This document shows positions 46,905-54,831 of a stretch of DNA of 64,000 nucleotides, piece by piece (position 1 is the first letter of the stretch; the number at the start of each line of letters is the position of its first letter). A program made the translations under genes and the position numbers. Below the pieces are notes generated by a model that was not told the origin of the DNA, ran no database searches, and saw only the letters and a list, made by a program, of their open reading frames with translations. This stretch comes from Luteimonas sp. MC1750 (lineage in GTDB: Bacteria > Pseudomonadota > Gammaproteobacteria > Xanthomonadales > Xanthomonadaceae): assembly GCF_016615955.1 (NCBI RefSeq), contig NZ_CP067113.1:806001-870000 (forward strand). Direction: 5' to 3'.

Positions 46905-48326
46905 ATGACCCGCTTCTTCCAGCATTCGCTGCTCGCCTTGGCCGTCTCCGCGCTGGCCTGCGGCGCCGCCGTCGCCGGCCCCGCCGCCGCGCTGCCCAAG
47001 GACCTGCCGGCCTACGCCGCCGACAAACCGCTGCCGGTGCCCGACATCGCCCGCAAGACCCTGGCCAACGGCCTCGAGGTCTGGGTGGTGCCGCGCGACG
47101 GCATCCCCCGCGTGGACTACGTGCTGGCGGTGCGCAACGCCGGCTACGTGGCCGATGCCCCTGACGCCCCCGGCTTCGCCGCGCTGCTGGCCGGACTGCT
47201 GGCCGAAGGCACGGCGCAGCGCGATTCCCGCCAGATCGCGGAATTCGCCCAGGCGCAGGGCGGCGCCGTCGGCGCGTCCGTCACCAGCGACGGCGCCCTC
47301 GTCTATGGCAACGCCCTGGCCGCCAACGCCGGTCCGATGCTCTCCCTGCTGGCCGAGGTGGCGCGTACGCCGGCCTTCCCGGAAGGGGAGGTGCGCCTGG
47401 CCCAGGCCAATGCGCTGCAGGCGCTGAAGGCGGCCGAGGCCCAGCCGGGCTTCCGCGCCAACCGCGCGCTGCTGTCGGCCGTCTACGGCGAGCACCCCTA
47501 TGCCCGCACCCAGCAGACCGAGGCCTCGATCACCGCGGTGACGCCCGAGGTCCTGCGGCGGGAGCACCAGCGCCGCTTCCATCCCGACCGCAGCCTGCTG
47601 GTCGTGGCCGGCCGTATCGACGCCGACACCGCCTTCGCCCTGGCCGAGCAGGCCTTCGGCGACTGGGCCGCGTCGGGCGCCGAGGTTGCGCCGACCGCCG
47701 CCGCGCCGCGCGACGCCCGTCCGCAGCGCCTGCTGCTGCAGCGCGACGGCAGCGTGCAGTCGACGCTCCGCCTGGCCAGCCCGGCCGTGGCGGCCACCGA
47801 TCCGGACGCGATCCCGCTGCAGCTCGCCGGCACCGTGCTGGGGGGCAGCTTCTCCAGCCGGGTGATGCAGAACCTGCGCGAGGAGAAGGGCTACACCTAC
47901 GGCGCGCGCGCCGGTGCCAGCACCTCGGCGCAGGGTGGCCACGTCAGCGGCGCCGCCGACGTCCGCAACGAGGTCACCGGGGCGGCGCTGACGGAGTTCT
48001 TCAAGGAGTACGCGCGGATCGGCAGCGAGCCGGTGCCGGCCACCGAGCTCGACGACACCAAGCGCTACGTCGCCGGCGGGTACCTGATCGGCAACCAGAT
48101 GCAGGCGGCGGTGGCGGCGACCCTGGCCGGCAACTGGCTGGTGGGCCTGCCGCCGGAATACCTGGGCGAGTTCGTGCCCCGGGTGCGCGCCGTCGATGCC
48201 GCCCAGGTGCAGGCCATGGCGGCCAAGTACTTCGCCCCGGAGCGCCAGAGCATCATCGTCGTCGGTGACGGCGGCTCGGTCGCGGACCAGCTGGCCGACT
48301 GGGGCGAGTTCACCACCCTCAAGTAG
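46905..48326 (+). CDS. M16 peptidase, non-catalytic partner
   Basis: 473 residues with signal peptide (LALAVSALACGAAVAG). At the site of HxxEH it has AALLAGLLAEGTAQ, so there is no zinc motif. The C-terminal half retains the R/Y substrate-binding pair in LREEKGYTYGARAG. Together with the upstream gene, 10 bases away, it gives the active/inactive M16B pair common in gammaproteobacteria. The stop overlaps the convergent bile-acid-symporter-family gene by eight bases. Confidence 0.9.
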   Translation: MTRFFQHSLLALAVSALACGAAVAGPAAALPKDLPAYAADKPLPVPDIARKTLANGLEVWVVPRDGIPRVDYVLAVRNAGYVADAPDAPGFAALLAGLLAEGTAQRDSRQIAEFAQAQGGAVGASVTSDGALVYGNALAANAGPMLSLLAEVARTPAFPEGEVRLAQANALQALKAAEAQPGFRANRALLSAVYGEHPYARTQQTEASITAVTPEVLRREHQRRFHPDRSLLVVAGRIDADTAFALAEQAFGDWAASGAEVAPTAAAPRDARPQRLLLQRDGSVQSTLRLASPAVAATDPDAIPLQLAGTVLGGSFSSRVMQNLREEKGYTYGARAGASTSAQGGHVSGAADVRNEVTGAALTEFFKEYARIGSEPVPATELDDTKRYVAGGYLIGNQMQAAVAATLAGNWLVGLPPEYLGEFVPRVRAVDAAQVQAMAAKYFAPERQSIIVVGDGGSVADQLADWGEFTTLK

Positions 48327-49203
48327 GCGCCCGCGCGGGCGCCGGGTGGGCGCGTTCGCGGTTGAGCCAGACCGCGAACGCGCCGGCGGTGAAGAACATC
48401 AGCAGGCTGTACACCGCCGCGGGGATCGCCATCGCGGCGCTGCCGAGCACGTTGAGCGCGATGAAGATCGCCAGCGTGCCGTTGTGGATGCCGATCTCCA
48501 TCGAGATGGCGATCGCCTGCGGGCGCGGCAGCCGCAGCGCGAGCGGCGTGGCGTAGCCGGCACCCAGGCTGGCCAGGTTGAACAGCAGGCAGGCCAGTCC
48601 GACCACGGCCACCGAGGACAGCAGGACCTGCCAGGACTGCGCCACCGCCACCGCGACCAGCAGCGCCAGCACCAGCACCGACAGCAGCCGCAGCGGCCGG
48701 ACGGAGGCCACGGCGAAGCCCGGCGCGAAATGCCGCACCGCCATGCCGGCGGCCACCGGCAGCAGGATGATCACCGCGACTTCGACGACCTTGGCCACCG
48801 GCGGAGGCACGTAGCGCCCGGCACCGAGGAAATGTTCCAGCGCGAGGTCGAGGATCACCGGCAGGGTCAGCAGGCAGAGCAGGCTGTTGATCGCGGTCAG
48901 GGTGATGTTGAGCGCCACGTCGCCGCGCGCCAGGTGGCTGTAGATGTTGGCGGTCGCCCCGCCCGGCGATGCGGCCAGCAGCATCAGGCCGACCGCGAGC
49001 TCGGGCTCAAGCCCGAAGCCCAGCGCCAGCCCGAAGGCCACCCAGGGCAGGAGCAGGGTCTGCAGCGCCAGTCCCACCAGCACCGCCCTGGGGTAGCGCG
49101 CCACCCGGCGGAAATCGTCCAGCGCCAGGCCCATCCCCAGCCCGAGCATGATTACGCCCAGGGCCAGCGGCAGCAGGAGGTTGGTCAGCAGCGAGGCCTG
49201 CAT
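48319..49203 (-). CDS. Bile acid:sodium symporter family (BASS) protein
   Basis: 294 residues with nine to ten hydrophobic helices. LMLLAASPGGATANIYSHLA is the conserved BASS helix crossing, and AISMEIGIHNGTLAIFIALN is the second conserved element. In bacteria BASS proteins may carry pantoate, pyruvate or other organic anions with sodium. Start ATG 49203 is preferred over 49209 because GGAAAGG ends 6 bases before it. Confidence 0.85.
   Translation of the reverse strand: MQASLLTNLLLPLALGVIMLGLGMGLALDDFRRVARYPRAVLVGLALQTLLLPWVAFGLALGFGLEPELAVGLMLLAASPGGATANIYSHLARGDVALNITLTAINSLLCLLTLPVILDLALEHFLGAGRYVPPPVAKVVEVAVIILLPVAAGMAVRHFAPGFAVASVRPLRLLSVLVLALLVAVAVAQSWQVLLSSVAVVGLACLLFNLASLGAGYATPLALRLPRPQAIAISMEIGIHNGTLAIFIALNVLGSAAMAIPAAVYSLLMFFTAGAFAVWLNRERAHPAPARAPT
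48326..48343. terminator. GC palindrome between convergent genes
   Basis: GGCGCCCGCGCGGGCGCC is a perfect 18-bp palindrome at the meeting point of the M16 partner gene and the BASS gene. There is no T-run on either side, so it is at best a weak structural barrier. Confidence 0.3.
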
Positions 49204-49303
49204 CGGCATCCTTTCCGGCGGGGATCAGCCGAGCTTAGGGCCGCTGCGGGCGCCTGTGCACGCCGCGCCGCAGCGCGGAGGCGGCGCGGTGCCGCAGATG
49301 CGC

Positions 49304-49327
49304 GAAGGCCGCCCGGAGGCGGCCTTC
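49304..49327 (-). terminator. Hairpin after NlpC/P60 gene
   Basis: GAAGGCCGCC and GGCGGCCTTC are a perfect 10-bp stem around a 4-base loop, 35 bases past the stop of the minus-strand hydrolase gene. The T-run is absent, so it is called from stem strength only. Confidence 0.5.
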
Positions 49328-49361
49328 ACTCGGTGCTGGAGGACAGAGGCCGGGGACGGTC

Positions 49362-50018
49362 TCAGCTGCCCAGGCCCTCGACGCGGCGCGCCTGCAGGAA
49401 GCGGTTGGCCCAGTAGCCGGTATCCAGGCTCGAGACGGTCACGTCGCGGCCGGTGCGCGGGGCGTGCACGAACTGGCCGTCGCCGACATAGATGCCGACG
49501 TGGTCGACGCGGGTGCCGCGGCGGCCGAAGAACACCAGGTCGCCCGCGCTCAGGGCGGCGCGCTCGACCTTCTCGCCGTTGCTGGCCATTTCGCGCGAGA
49601 CGCGCGGCAGCTCGATGCCGAGGGTGGTGCGGAAGACGTAGTTGACCAGGCCCGAGCAGTCGAAGCCGGAGTCGGGCGAGGTGCCACCCCAGCGATAGGG
49701 CGTGCCCAGCAGGCCCATGGCGCGCTGGAGCAGGGCCTGGATGCGGCCGGTCGGCTCCTTGTCGCCCGCGGCCAGCGACTGGCTGGCTTCGATCAGCTGG
49801 TTCACGTCCGCGGCGCTCAGCATGTTGCGCTCGGGAGCGAAGGCACTGCCCACCAGCGTCTGGCTGGCGGAGCCGCCCATCAGCTGGTCGGCGGAATCGG
49901 CACCCATGAAGGGCGCCGCGATGGCGGGAGAACCCGCAAGCAGAAGAACGGCAGCGATGACGAGGGAGCGGGCCCGGAGGGGCGCACGGCGGCGTTCTGT
50001 CTGGTGGGAATCGATCAC
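49362..50018 (-). CDS. NlpC/P60 (C40) cell-wall hydrolase
   Basis: 218 residues from GTG 50018. A signal peptide (LVIAAVLLLAGSPAIAA) is followed by a ~60-residue helical linker and the C40 domain: TPYRWGGTSPDSGFDCSGLV (catalytic Cys), RVDHVGIYVGDGQFVHAP (catalytic His). It should cut stem peptides (D-Glu-gamma-mDap) in peptidoglycan. A second paralogue sits directly upstream on the same strand. A putative CRP/Clp-type site (50110-50125) lies in the ~110 bases between them. Confidence 0.9.
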   Translation of the reverse strand: MIDSHQTERRRAPLRARSLVIAAVLLLAGSPAIAAPFMGADSADQLMGGSASQTLVGSAFAPERNMLSAADVNQLIEASQSLAAGDKEPTGRIQALLQRAMGLLGTPYRWGGTSPDSGFDCSGLVNYVFRTTLGIELPRVSREMASNGEKVERAALSAGDLVFFGRRGTRVDHVGIYVGDGQFVHAPRTGRDVTVSSLDTGYWANRFLQARRVEGLGS

Positions 50019-50109
50019 GCGCTCTTCACTGTTTTCGAAGCAGGCGTGATGGTGACGTAGAGAGACGGGCCGTTTGTTAACTTTTCATCAGCGTAGCGTG
50101 AAGAAAAGA

Positions 50110-50125
50110 GTGATCCAAGTCACTG
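50110..50125. promoter_or_regulatory. Candidate CRP/Clp-type site
   Basis: AGTGA-N6-TCACT is a perfect inverted repeat in the unusually AT-rich space upstream of the GTG-start hydrolase gene. CRP and the xanthomonad Clp protein recognise TGTGA-N6-TCACA, so this matches four of five positions in each half-site. Confidence 0.4.
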
Positions 50126-50127
50126 AT

Positions 50128-50679
50128 TCAGCGAAGAACGCGTTTCGAGCCGCTGTAGTTGCGCCGCCAGTAAGGTCCGTCGAGATGGTCGAGCCGCACC
50201 GTGCCGCCCGTGCTGGGGGCGTGCACGAAGCGGCCCTCGCCGACATAGATGCCGACGTGGGTGACGCTGCCGCCGCTGCCGAAGAACACCAGGTCGGCGG
50301 TGGCGAGCTGCTGCGGTTCGATCCTCGGGCCCTGCCAGGCGGCCAGGTCGCGCGAGGTGCGCGGCAGCCGCAGGTCGAGCATGTCGCGGTAAACGTAGTT
50401 CACCAAGCCCGAGCAGTCGAAGCCGCCCTCGGGAGTGTTGCCGCCATACCGGTAGGGGGTGCCGACCAGGCTGATGGCGCGCATCAGCACCGAGTTGGCG
50501 GAGGCCGGGTCCGCCGGGGTGACCTGGGGCCAGTCGCGCTGGCCGACCGGCTCGCTGCGCGGCGGGGCGGGGCGGACGTCGTCGCGTCCACAGCCGGCGG
50601 CCAGCAGGAGGACAACGAGGCCGGACACGGCGATTGGCGCGCGAAGGCCGCTGTCTGGATAATGCGAGGTCTTGCCCAT
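50128..50679 (-). CDS. NlpC/P60 (C40) lipoprotein hydrolase
   Basis: 183 residues from ATG 50679. A lipoprotein signal (AVSGLVVLLLAAGCGRD, Cys at about 30) precedes the C40 domain: TPYRYGGNTPEGGFDCSGLV with the catalytic Cys, and VTHVGIYVGEGRFVHAP with the His. It lacks the long linker of the neighbouring paralogue. Membrane anchoring suggests work at the inner face of the outer membrane. Divergent from slyD. Confidence 0.88.
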   Translation of the reverse strand: MGKTSHYPDSGLRAPIAVSGLVVLLLAAGCGRDDVRPAPPRSEPVGQRDWPQVTPADPASANSVLMRAISLVGTPYRYGGNTPEGGFDCSGLVNYVYRDMLDLRLPRTSRDLAAWQGPRIEPQQLATADLVFFGSGGSVTHVGIYVGEGRFVHAPSTGGTVRLDHLDGPYWRRNYSGSKRVLR

Positions 50680-50749
50680 CGGCCGGCATCTTGGCCGAGC
50701 CGGCGACCTCCTTACAAGCGGCCGCGTGCCGCGCCACCGGATTCCTGCC

Positions 50750-51274
50750 ATGAAGATCGAGAAAGACCGCGTCGTCCGCTTCCACTACACCGTGTCCGAA
50801 GACGGCCAGCCGGTGGAGACCTCGAAGGACCGCGGCGAGCCGCTGGCGATCCTGATGGGCCACGGCAACATCATCCCGGGCCTGGAGAAGGCGATGGAAG
50901 GCCGCGAGGCGGGCGAGAGCTTTTCCGCCGACGTGGCTTCGGCCGACGCCTATGGCGAGCGCCGCGACGGCATGACCCAGCGCGTGCCGAAGAAGCACTT
51001 CGGCGGCCAGAAGCTCGCGGTCGGCGACCAGGTCGTGCTGCAGACCAACTTCGGTCCGCGCGCGGTCACCGTCGAGAAGGTCGGCATGAGCGTGGTCGAC
51101 GTCGACCTCAACCACCCGATGGCCGGCAAGGACCTGCATTTCGACATCGAGATCGTCGAGGTGCGCGAGGCGCAGCAGGTCGAGATCGACCACGGCCACG
51201 TGCACGGCGACGGCGGCCATGACCACGGCCACGACGGCGACGACGCGGGCGACGACGCGGGCAAGGCCGGCTGA
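50750..51274 (+). CDS. slyD: SlyD-type FKBP peptidyl-prolyl isomerase and metallochaperone
   Basis: 174 residues from ATG 50750. The FKBP domain starts DRVVRFHYTVSEDGQPVETS and includes MGHGNIIPGLEKAMEGREAG; the chaperone IF insert lies at about residues 70-125. The C-terminal tail is rich in His (EIDHGHVHGDGGHDHGHD) and binds nickel and other metals in SlyD proteins. It folds proline-containing proteins and helps hydrogenase-type metal delivery. No start-side ribosome site is strong. Confidence 0.9.
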   Translation: MKIEKDRVVRFHYTVSEDGQPVETSKDRGEPLAILMGHGNIIPGLEKAMEGREAGESFSADVASADAYGERRDGMTQRVPKKHFGGQKLAVGDQVVLQTNFGPRAVTVEKVGMSVVDVDLNHPMAGKDLHFDIEIVEVREAQQVEIDHGHVHGDGGHDHGHDGDDAGDDAGKAG

Positions 51275-51302
51275 CCCGCCCCCGGGCGCCGGAAGCTCCG
51301 CG

Positions 51303-52553
51303 ATGGATGAACGTATCGATGTGGTCGTGGTGGGCGGCGGCGTCATCGGCCTGTGCACCGCGCTGTCGCTGGTCGAGGCCGGGCGCAGCGTGCGCCTGCT
51401 GGAAGCCCGGACGCTCGGCAGCGGCAGCTCGCACGGCAACTGCGGCACGCTGACGCCCAGCCATGCCTTCCCGCTGGCGGCGCCGGGCACGATCGGCCGC
51501 GCGCTGCGCTGGATGCTGACGCCCGACGCGCCGTTCTACGTCGCGCCGCGGCTGGATCCGCGCCTCTGGCAGTGGCTGCTGGGTTTCGCCAGCCGCTGCA
51601 ACGCGCGCGACTGGCAGACGGCGATGACCGCCAAGGCCGGCCTGCTCAACGATTCGATCCAGGTGTTTCCCGACTGGGTCGCACGCCACGCGCCCGGCTC
51701 GGAGTTCAGCCAGGAAGGCACCGACTACGTGTTCCGGGACGCCCGCGAGCTCGAGATCGCCGCGCGCGACCTCCCGCACCTCGCCGAACTGGGTGTCCAT
51801 GGACGGCTCATCGACGGCGCCGAGTACGAACGCCAGGACCCGGCGTTCAAGCCGGGCCTGAAGGGCGCGCTGCACTTCCCCGGCGACGCCCACCTGCGCC
51901 CCGACCGTTACGTCAGCGGCATGGCCGACGCGTTGCGCGCGCTGGGCGGCGTGATCGACGAAGGCTGGGACGTCACCGCCATCGACGAGGACGCCGACGG
52001 CGTGGTGGTCCACGGCAGCCGCGGCACCGTGCGCGCGCGCGAAGTGGTGCTGGCCACCGGTGCCTGGTCGACCACGCTGATGCGCTCGGCGGGCCTCCGC
52101 GCCGTGCCGGTGCAGCCCGGCAAGGGCTATTCGATCACCTACGACCGCCCGGCCCTGGTGCCGAAGCGGCCGGTGATCCTGCACGAGCCCAGCGTCTGCG
52201 TGACCGTGTGGGACAGCGGCTATCGCCTGGGCAGCACGATGGAGATGTCGGGCTACAGCACCGACCTCAACCCCCGCCGGCTGCGGGCGCTGGAGCGTGG
52301 CGCGGCCGAGTTCCTGCACGATCCCGTCGGGCCGGTGAAGCGCGAGGAGTGGTACGGCTGGCGTCCGCTGAGCGTGGACGACGTGCCGATCATCGGCCGC
52401 GTGCCCGGACGCCGCCGCACCTGGGTCGCGACCGGCCACGGCATGATGGGCGTCAGCATGAGTCCCGCCACCGGCCAGCTGCTGGCCGACCTGATCACCG
52501 GGACCGCGCCGCGGATCGATCCCGCCGCGTATTCGCCGGAGCGCTTCCGGTGA
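51303..52553 (+). CDS. FAD-dependent D-amino-acid-dehydrogenase-like oxidase
   Basis: 416 residues from ATG 51303. The dinucleotide motif IDVVVVGGGVIGLCTALSLV opens the DAO fold. GSGSSHGNCGTLTPSHAFPL, PVQPGKGYSITYDRPA and PIIGRVPGRRRTWVATGHGM (FAD-contacting end) match DadA-type proteins. DadA oxidises D-amino acids and passes electrons to the respiratory chain. Whether alanine or proline derivatives are the substrate is unknown. It overlaps the next gene by four bases (GTGA). Confidence 0.8.
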   Translation: MDERIDVVVVGGGVIGLCTALSLVEAGRSVRLLEARTLGSGSSHGNCGTLTPSHAFPLAAPGTIGRALRWMLTPDAPFYVAPRLDPRLWQWLLGFASRCNARDWQTAMTAKAGLLNDSIQVFPDWVARHAPGSEFSQEGTDYVFRDARELEIAARDLPHLAELGVHGRLIDGAEYERQDPAFKPGLKGALHFPGDAHLRPDRYVSGMADALRALGGVIDEGWDVTAIDEDADGVVVHGSRGTVRAREVVLATGAWSTTLMRSAGLRAVPVQPGKGYSITYDRPALVPKRPVILHEPSVCVTVWDSGYRLGSTMEMSGYSTDLNPRRLRALERGAAEFLHDPVGPVKREEWYGWRPLSVDDVPIIGRVPGRRRTWVATGHGMMGVSMSPATGQLLADLITGTAPRIDPAAYSPERFR

Positions 52554-53926
52554 GCACCGCCCGTCGCCTCCACGTCGACCTCGCCGTGGTGGGTGGCGGG
52601 TCCGGCGGCCTGGCCGCCGCCTTCCGCGCCGCGCAGCACGGCGCGCGGGTCGCGCTGCTGGAGCCGGGCGAACTCGGCGGCACCTGCGTCAACGTCGGCT
52701 GCGTGCCGAAGAAGGCGATGTGGCTGGCGGCCGAGCTCGGCGCGCGCATCGGCCATGCGAAGGCCCTGGGCTTCCCGGTCGAGCCGGGCTACCCCGACTG
52801 GGCGCAGCTGGTGGCCAGCCGGCAGGGCTACATCGCCAACATCCATGGCAGCTACCGCCGCCGCCTGGACGAGGCCGGCATCGTGCTGCTGCCCGCGCGC
52901 GGACGGCTGGCCGGCAACGGCCGGGTCGACTGCGACGACGGCACCGAGGTCCAGGCGGAGCACATCCTGCTCGCCACCGGCGGGCGTCCGGTGCGTCCCG
53001 ACATCCCCGGCGCCGGGCTGGGCCTCGATTCCGACGGCTTCTTCGCGCTGGCCGCCGCGCCGGCGCGGGTGGCGATCATCGGCGGCGGCTATATCGGCGT
53101 CGAACTCGCGGGCGTGCTGCAGGGCCTGGGCAGCCAGGTGGAACTGTTCGTGCGCGGCGACGCACTGCTCAAGGGCTTCGATCCGGACGTGGTCGAGCGC
53201 CTGCAGGGCAATATGCGCCAGTCGGGCATCGTGCTGCACTTCGGCTATCCGCTGGCGGCGCTGGCGGCGCTGGAGGCGGGCGAGGGCGGCGGCGTGCGCC
53301 TGCGCGAGCGCGACGGCGATGCCGGCACGCCCTTCGACAGCGTGATCTTCGCCACCGGCCGCCGGCCCAACAGCGACGGGCTGGGCCTGGACGCCGCCGG
53401 CGTGCGCACCGCGGCTGACGGCCACATCGAGGTCGATGCCTTCCAGTCGACCAGTGCCGAGCGGATCCATGCCGTCGGCGACGTGACCGGCCGCCTGGCG
53501 CTGACGCCGGTGGCGATCGCCGAAGGCCGGCGCCTGATGGACCGGGTGTTCGGCGGCGATGCCGGGGCCTGCGTCGACCACCGCCAGGTGCCGACCGTGG
53601 TGTTCTCGCATCCGCCGCTGGGCAAGGTCGGCCTGACCGAAGCCGAGGCGCGCGAGCGCTTCGGCGCCGACGCGGTCAGCTGCCACCGCACCACCTTCCG
53701 CCCGATGCTGCACGCGCTCGCCGACGTGCAGCAGCACAGCATGTTCAAGGCGGTGTGCGTCGGCGAGGAGCAGCGCGTGGTCGGCCTGCACCTGGTGGGC
53801 GAGGCCGCCGACGAGATCCTGCAGGGCTTCGCGGTGGCGGTGAAGATGGGCGCCACGCTTGCCGACTTCCACGCCACCGTCGCCATCCATCCAACCAGCG
53901 CCGAAGAGATCGTGCTGCTGCGCTGA
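52550..53926 (+). CDS. gor: Glutathione-disulfide reductase (class I flavin disulfide reductase)
   Basis: 458 residues from GTG 52550. FAD motif GGGSGGLAAAFRAA, redox pair Cys46/Cys51 in GTCVNVGCVPKKAMWLA, NADPH site VAIIGGGYIGVELAGVLQGL, and the C-terminal HPTSAEEIVLL with the active-site His of the partner subunit. The RHHA-type NADPH-binding arginines are less clear, so the cofactor is not read from sequence. It should recycle GSSG, keeping the cytosol reduced. It is cotranscribed with the DadA-like gene. Confidence 0.85.
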   Translation: MSTARRLHVDLAVVGGGSGGLAAAFRAAQHGARVALLEPGELGGTCVNVGCVPKKAMWLAAELGARIGHAKALGFPVEPGYPDWAQLVASRQGYIANIHGSYRRRLDEAGIVLLPARGRLAGNGRVDCDDGTEVQAEHILLATGGRPVRPDIPGAGLGLDSDGFFALAAAPARVAIIGGGYIGVELAGVLQGLGSQVELFVRGDALLKGFDPDVVERLQGNMRQSGIVLHFGYPLAALAALEAGEGGGVRLRERDGDAGTPFDSVIFATGRRPNSDGLGLDAAGVRTAADGHIEVDAFQSTSAERIHAVGDVTGRLALTPVAIAEGRRLMDRVFGGDAGACVDHRQVPTVVFSHPPLGKVGLTEAEARERFGADAVSCHRTTFRPMLHALADVQQHSMFKAVCVGEEQRVVGLHLVGEAADEILQGFAVAVKMGATLADFHATVAIHPTSAEEIVLLR

Positions 53927-53943
53927 GCGGTTAGGATCGGGGA

Positions 53944-54726
53944 ATGGACCTGTTCACCCTCCACCACGGCTCCCGGCCCCTGCTGGTCAGCCTGCCGCAC
54001 GACGGCACCCACGTGCCGGACGCGATCGCCGCGCGCCTGACCGCCAGCGCGCGTCGCGTTCCCGATACCGACTGGCATGTGTCGCGGCTGTACGACTTCG
54101 CGCGCGCCATGGGTGCTTCGGTGCTGGTGCCGACGCATTCGCGCTACGTGGTCGACCTCAACCGCAGCGAGGACGACACCTCGCTGTACCCGGGGCAGAA
54201 CACCACCGGCCTGTGCCCGGTGCGGCAGTTCGACGGCAGCGCCGTGTATGCCGACGGACAGGAGCCGTCGCCGGACGAAATAGGCGCACGCGTCGAGGCG
54301 TACTGGCGTCCCTACCACGTGGCCCTGGCCGGCGAACTCGCGCGCCTGCGCGACGCGCACGGCGGCGTGGTGCTGTGGGAGGCGCATTCGATCCGCGGCG
54401 AACTGCCGTGGCTGTTCCCTGGCCGGCTGCCCGACCTCAATCTCGGCACCGCGGGCGGCGTCAGCTGCTCGCCCGAGCTGGCCGGACGCCTGGCGGTGGC
54501 CCTGGCGAAGCAGGACGGCTACGACTGGGTCGCCAACGGCCGTTTCAAAGGCGGCTACATCACCCGCCACTACGGCCGCCCGGAACTGGGCGTGGAAGCG
54601 GTGCAGCTGGAGATCGCCCAGCGCTGCTACATGGACGAGGCGAGCTTCGCCTGGGACGTGGCCAAGGCGGCGTCGCTGCAGGACGTACTGCGCGCGCTGC
54701 TGGAGGCCGCGCTGGGCGAGCTGTAG
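53944..54726 (+). CDS. hutG: N-formylglutamate deformylase/amidohydrolase
   Basis: 260 residues: PLLVSLPHDGTHVPDAIAAR, DTDWHVSRLYDFARAMGASV, THSRYVVDLNRSEDDTSLYP and GRFKGGYITRHYGRPELGVE, the conserved segments of the N-formylglutamate amidohydrolase family. The enzyme releases formate and glutamate in histidine breakdown, yet no hutU/H/I genes are near. The stop codon TAG is the GTAG foot of the following REP element, so the gene's end is set by the repeat. Confidence 0.87.
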   Translation: MDLFTLHHGSRPLLVSLPHDGTHVPDAIAARLTASARRVPDTDWHVSRLYDFARAMGASVLVPTHSRYVVDLNRSEDDTSLYPGQNTTGLCPVRQFDGSAVYADGQEPSPDEIGARVEAYWRPYHVALAGELARLRDAHGGVVLWEAHSIRGELPWLFPGRLPDLNLGTAGGVSCSPELAGRLAVALAKQDGYDWVANGRFKGGYITRHYGRPELGVEAVQLEIAQRCYMDEASFAWDVAKAASLQDVLRALLEAALGEL

Positions 54727-54796
54727 GAAGCGGCTACAGCCGCGATCGTGATCGCGACGGCGTCGCAGGGCGATCGCGGCTTTAGCCGCTCCTACA
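54722..54796. repeat. GTAG-type REP pair overlapping the hutG stop
   Basis: A 75-bp element. The left half TGTAGGAAGCGGCTACAGCC has one extra A; the right half is GCGGCTTTAGCCGCTCCTAC. The left GTAG supplies the TAG stop of hutG. It separates hutG from the convergent parE gene. Confidence 0.88.
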
Positions 54797-54831
54797 AGGG
54801 GATGGCGTGGCGGGAGTGGACGCCGGCGCGA

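Noticed and set aside
53944..54726. Part of a histidine utilisation operon
   Set aside because: No urocanase, histidase or imidazolonepropionase gene is nearby; the gene stands beside redox enzymes.
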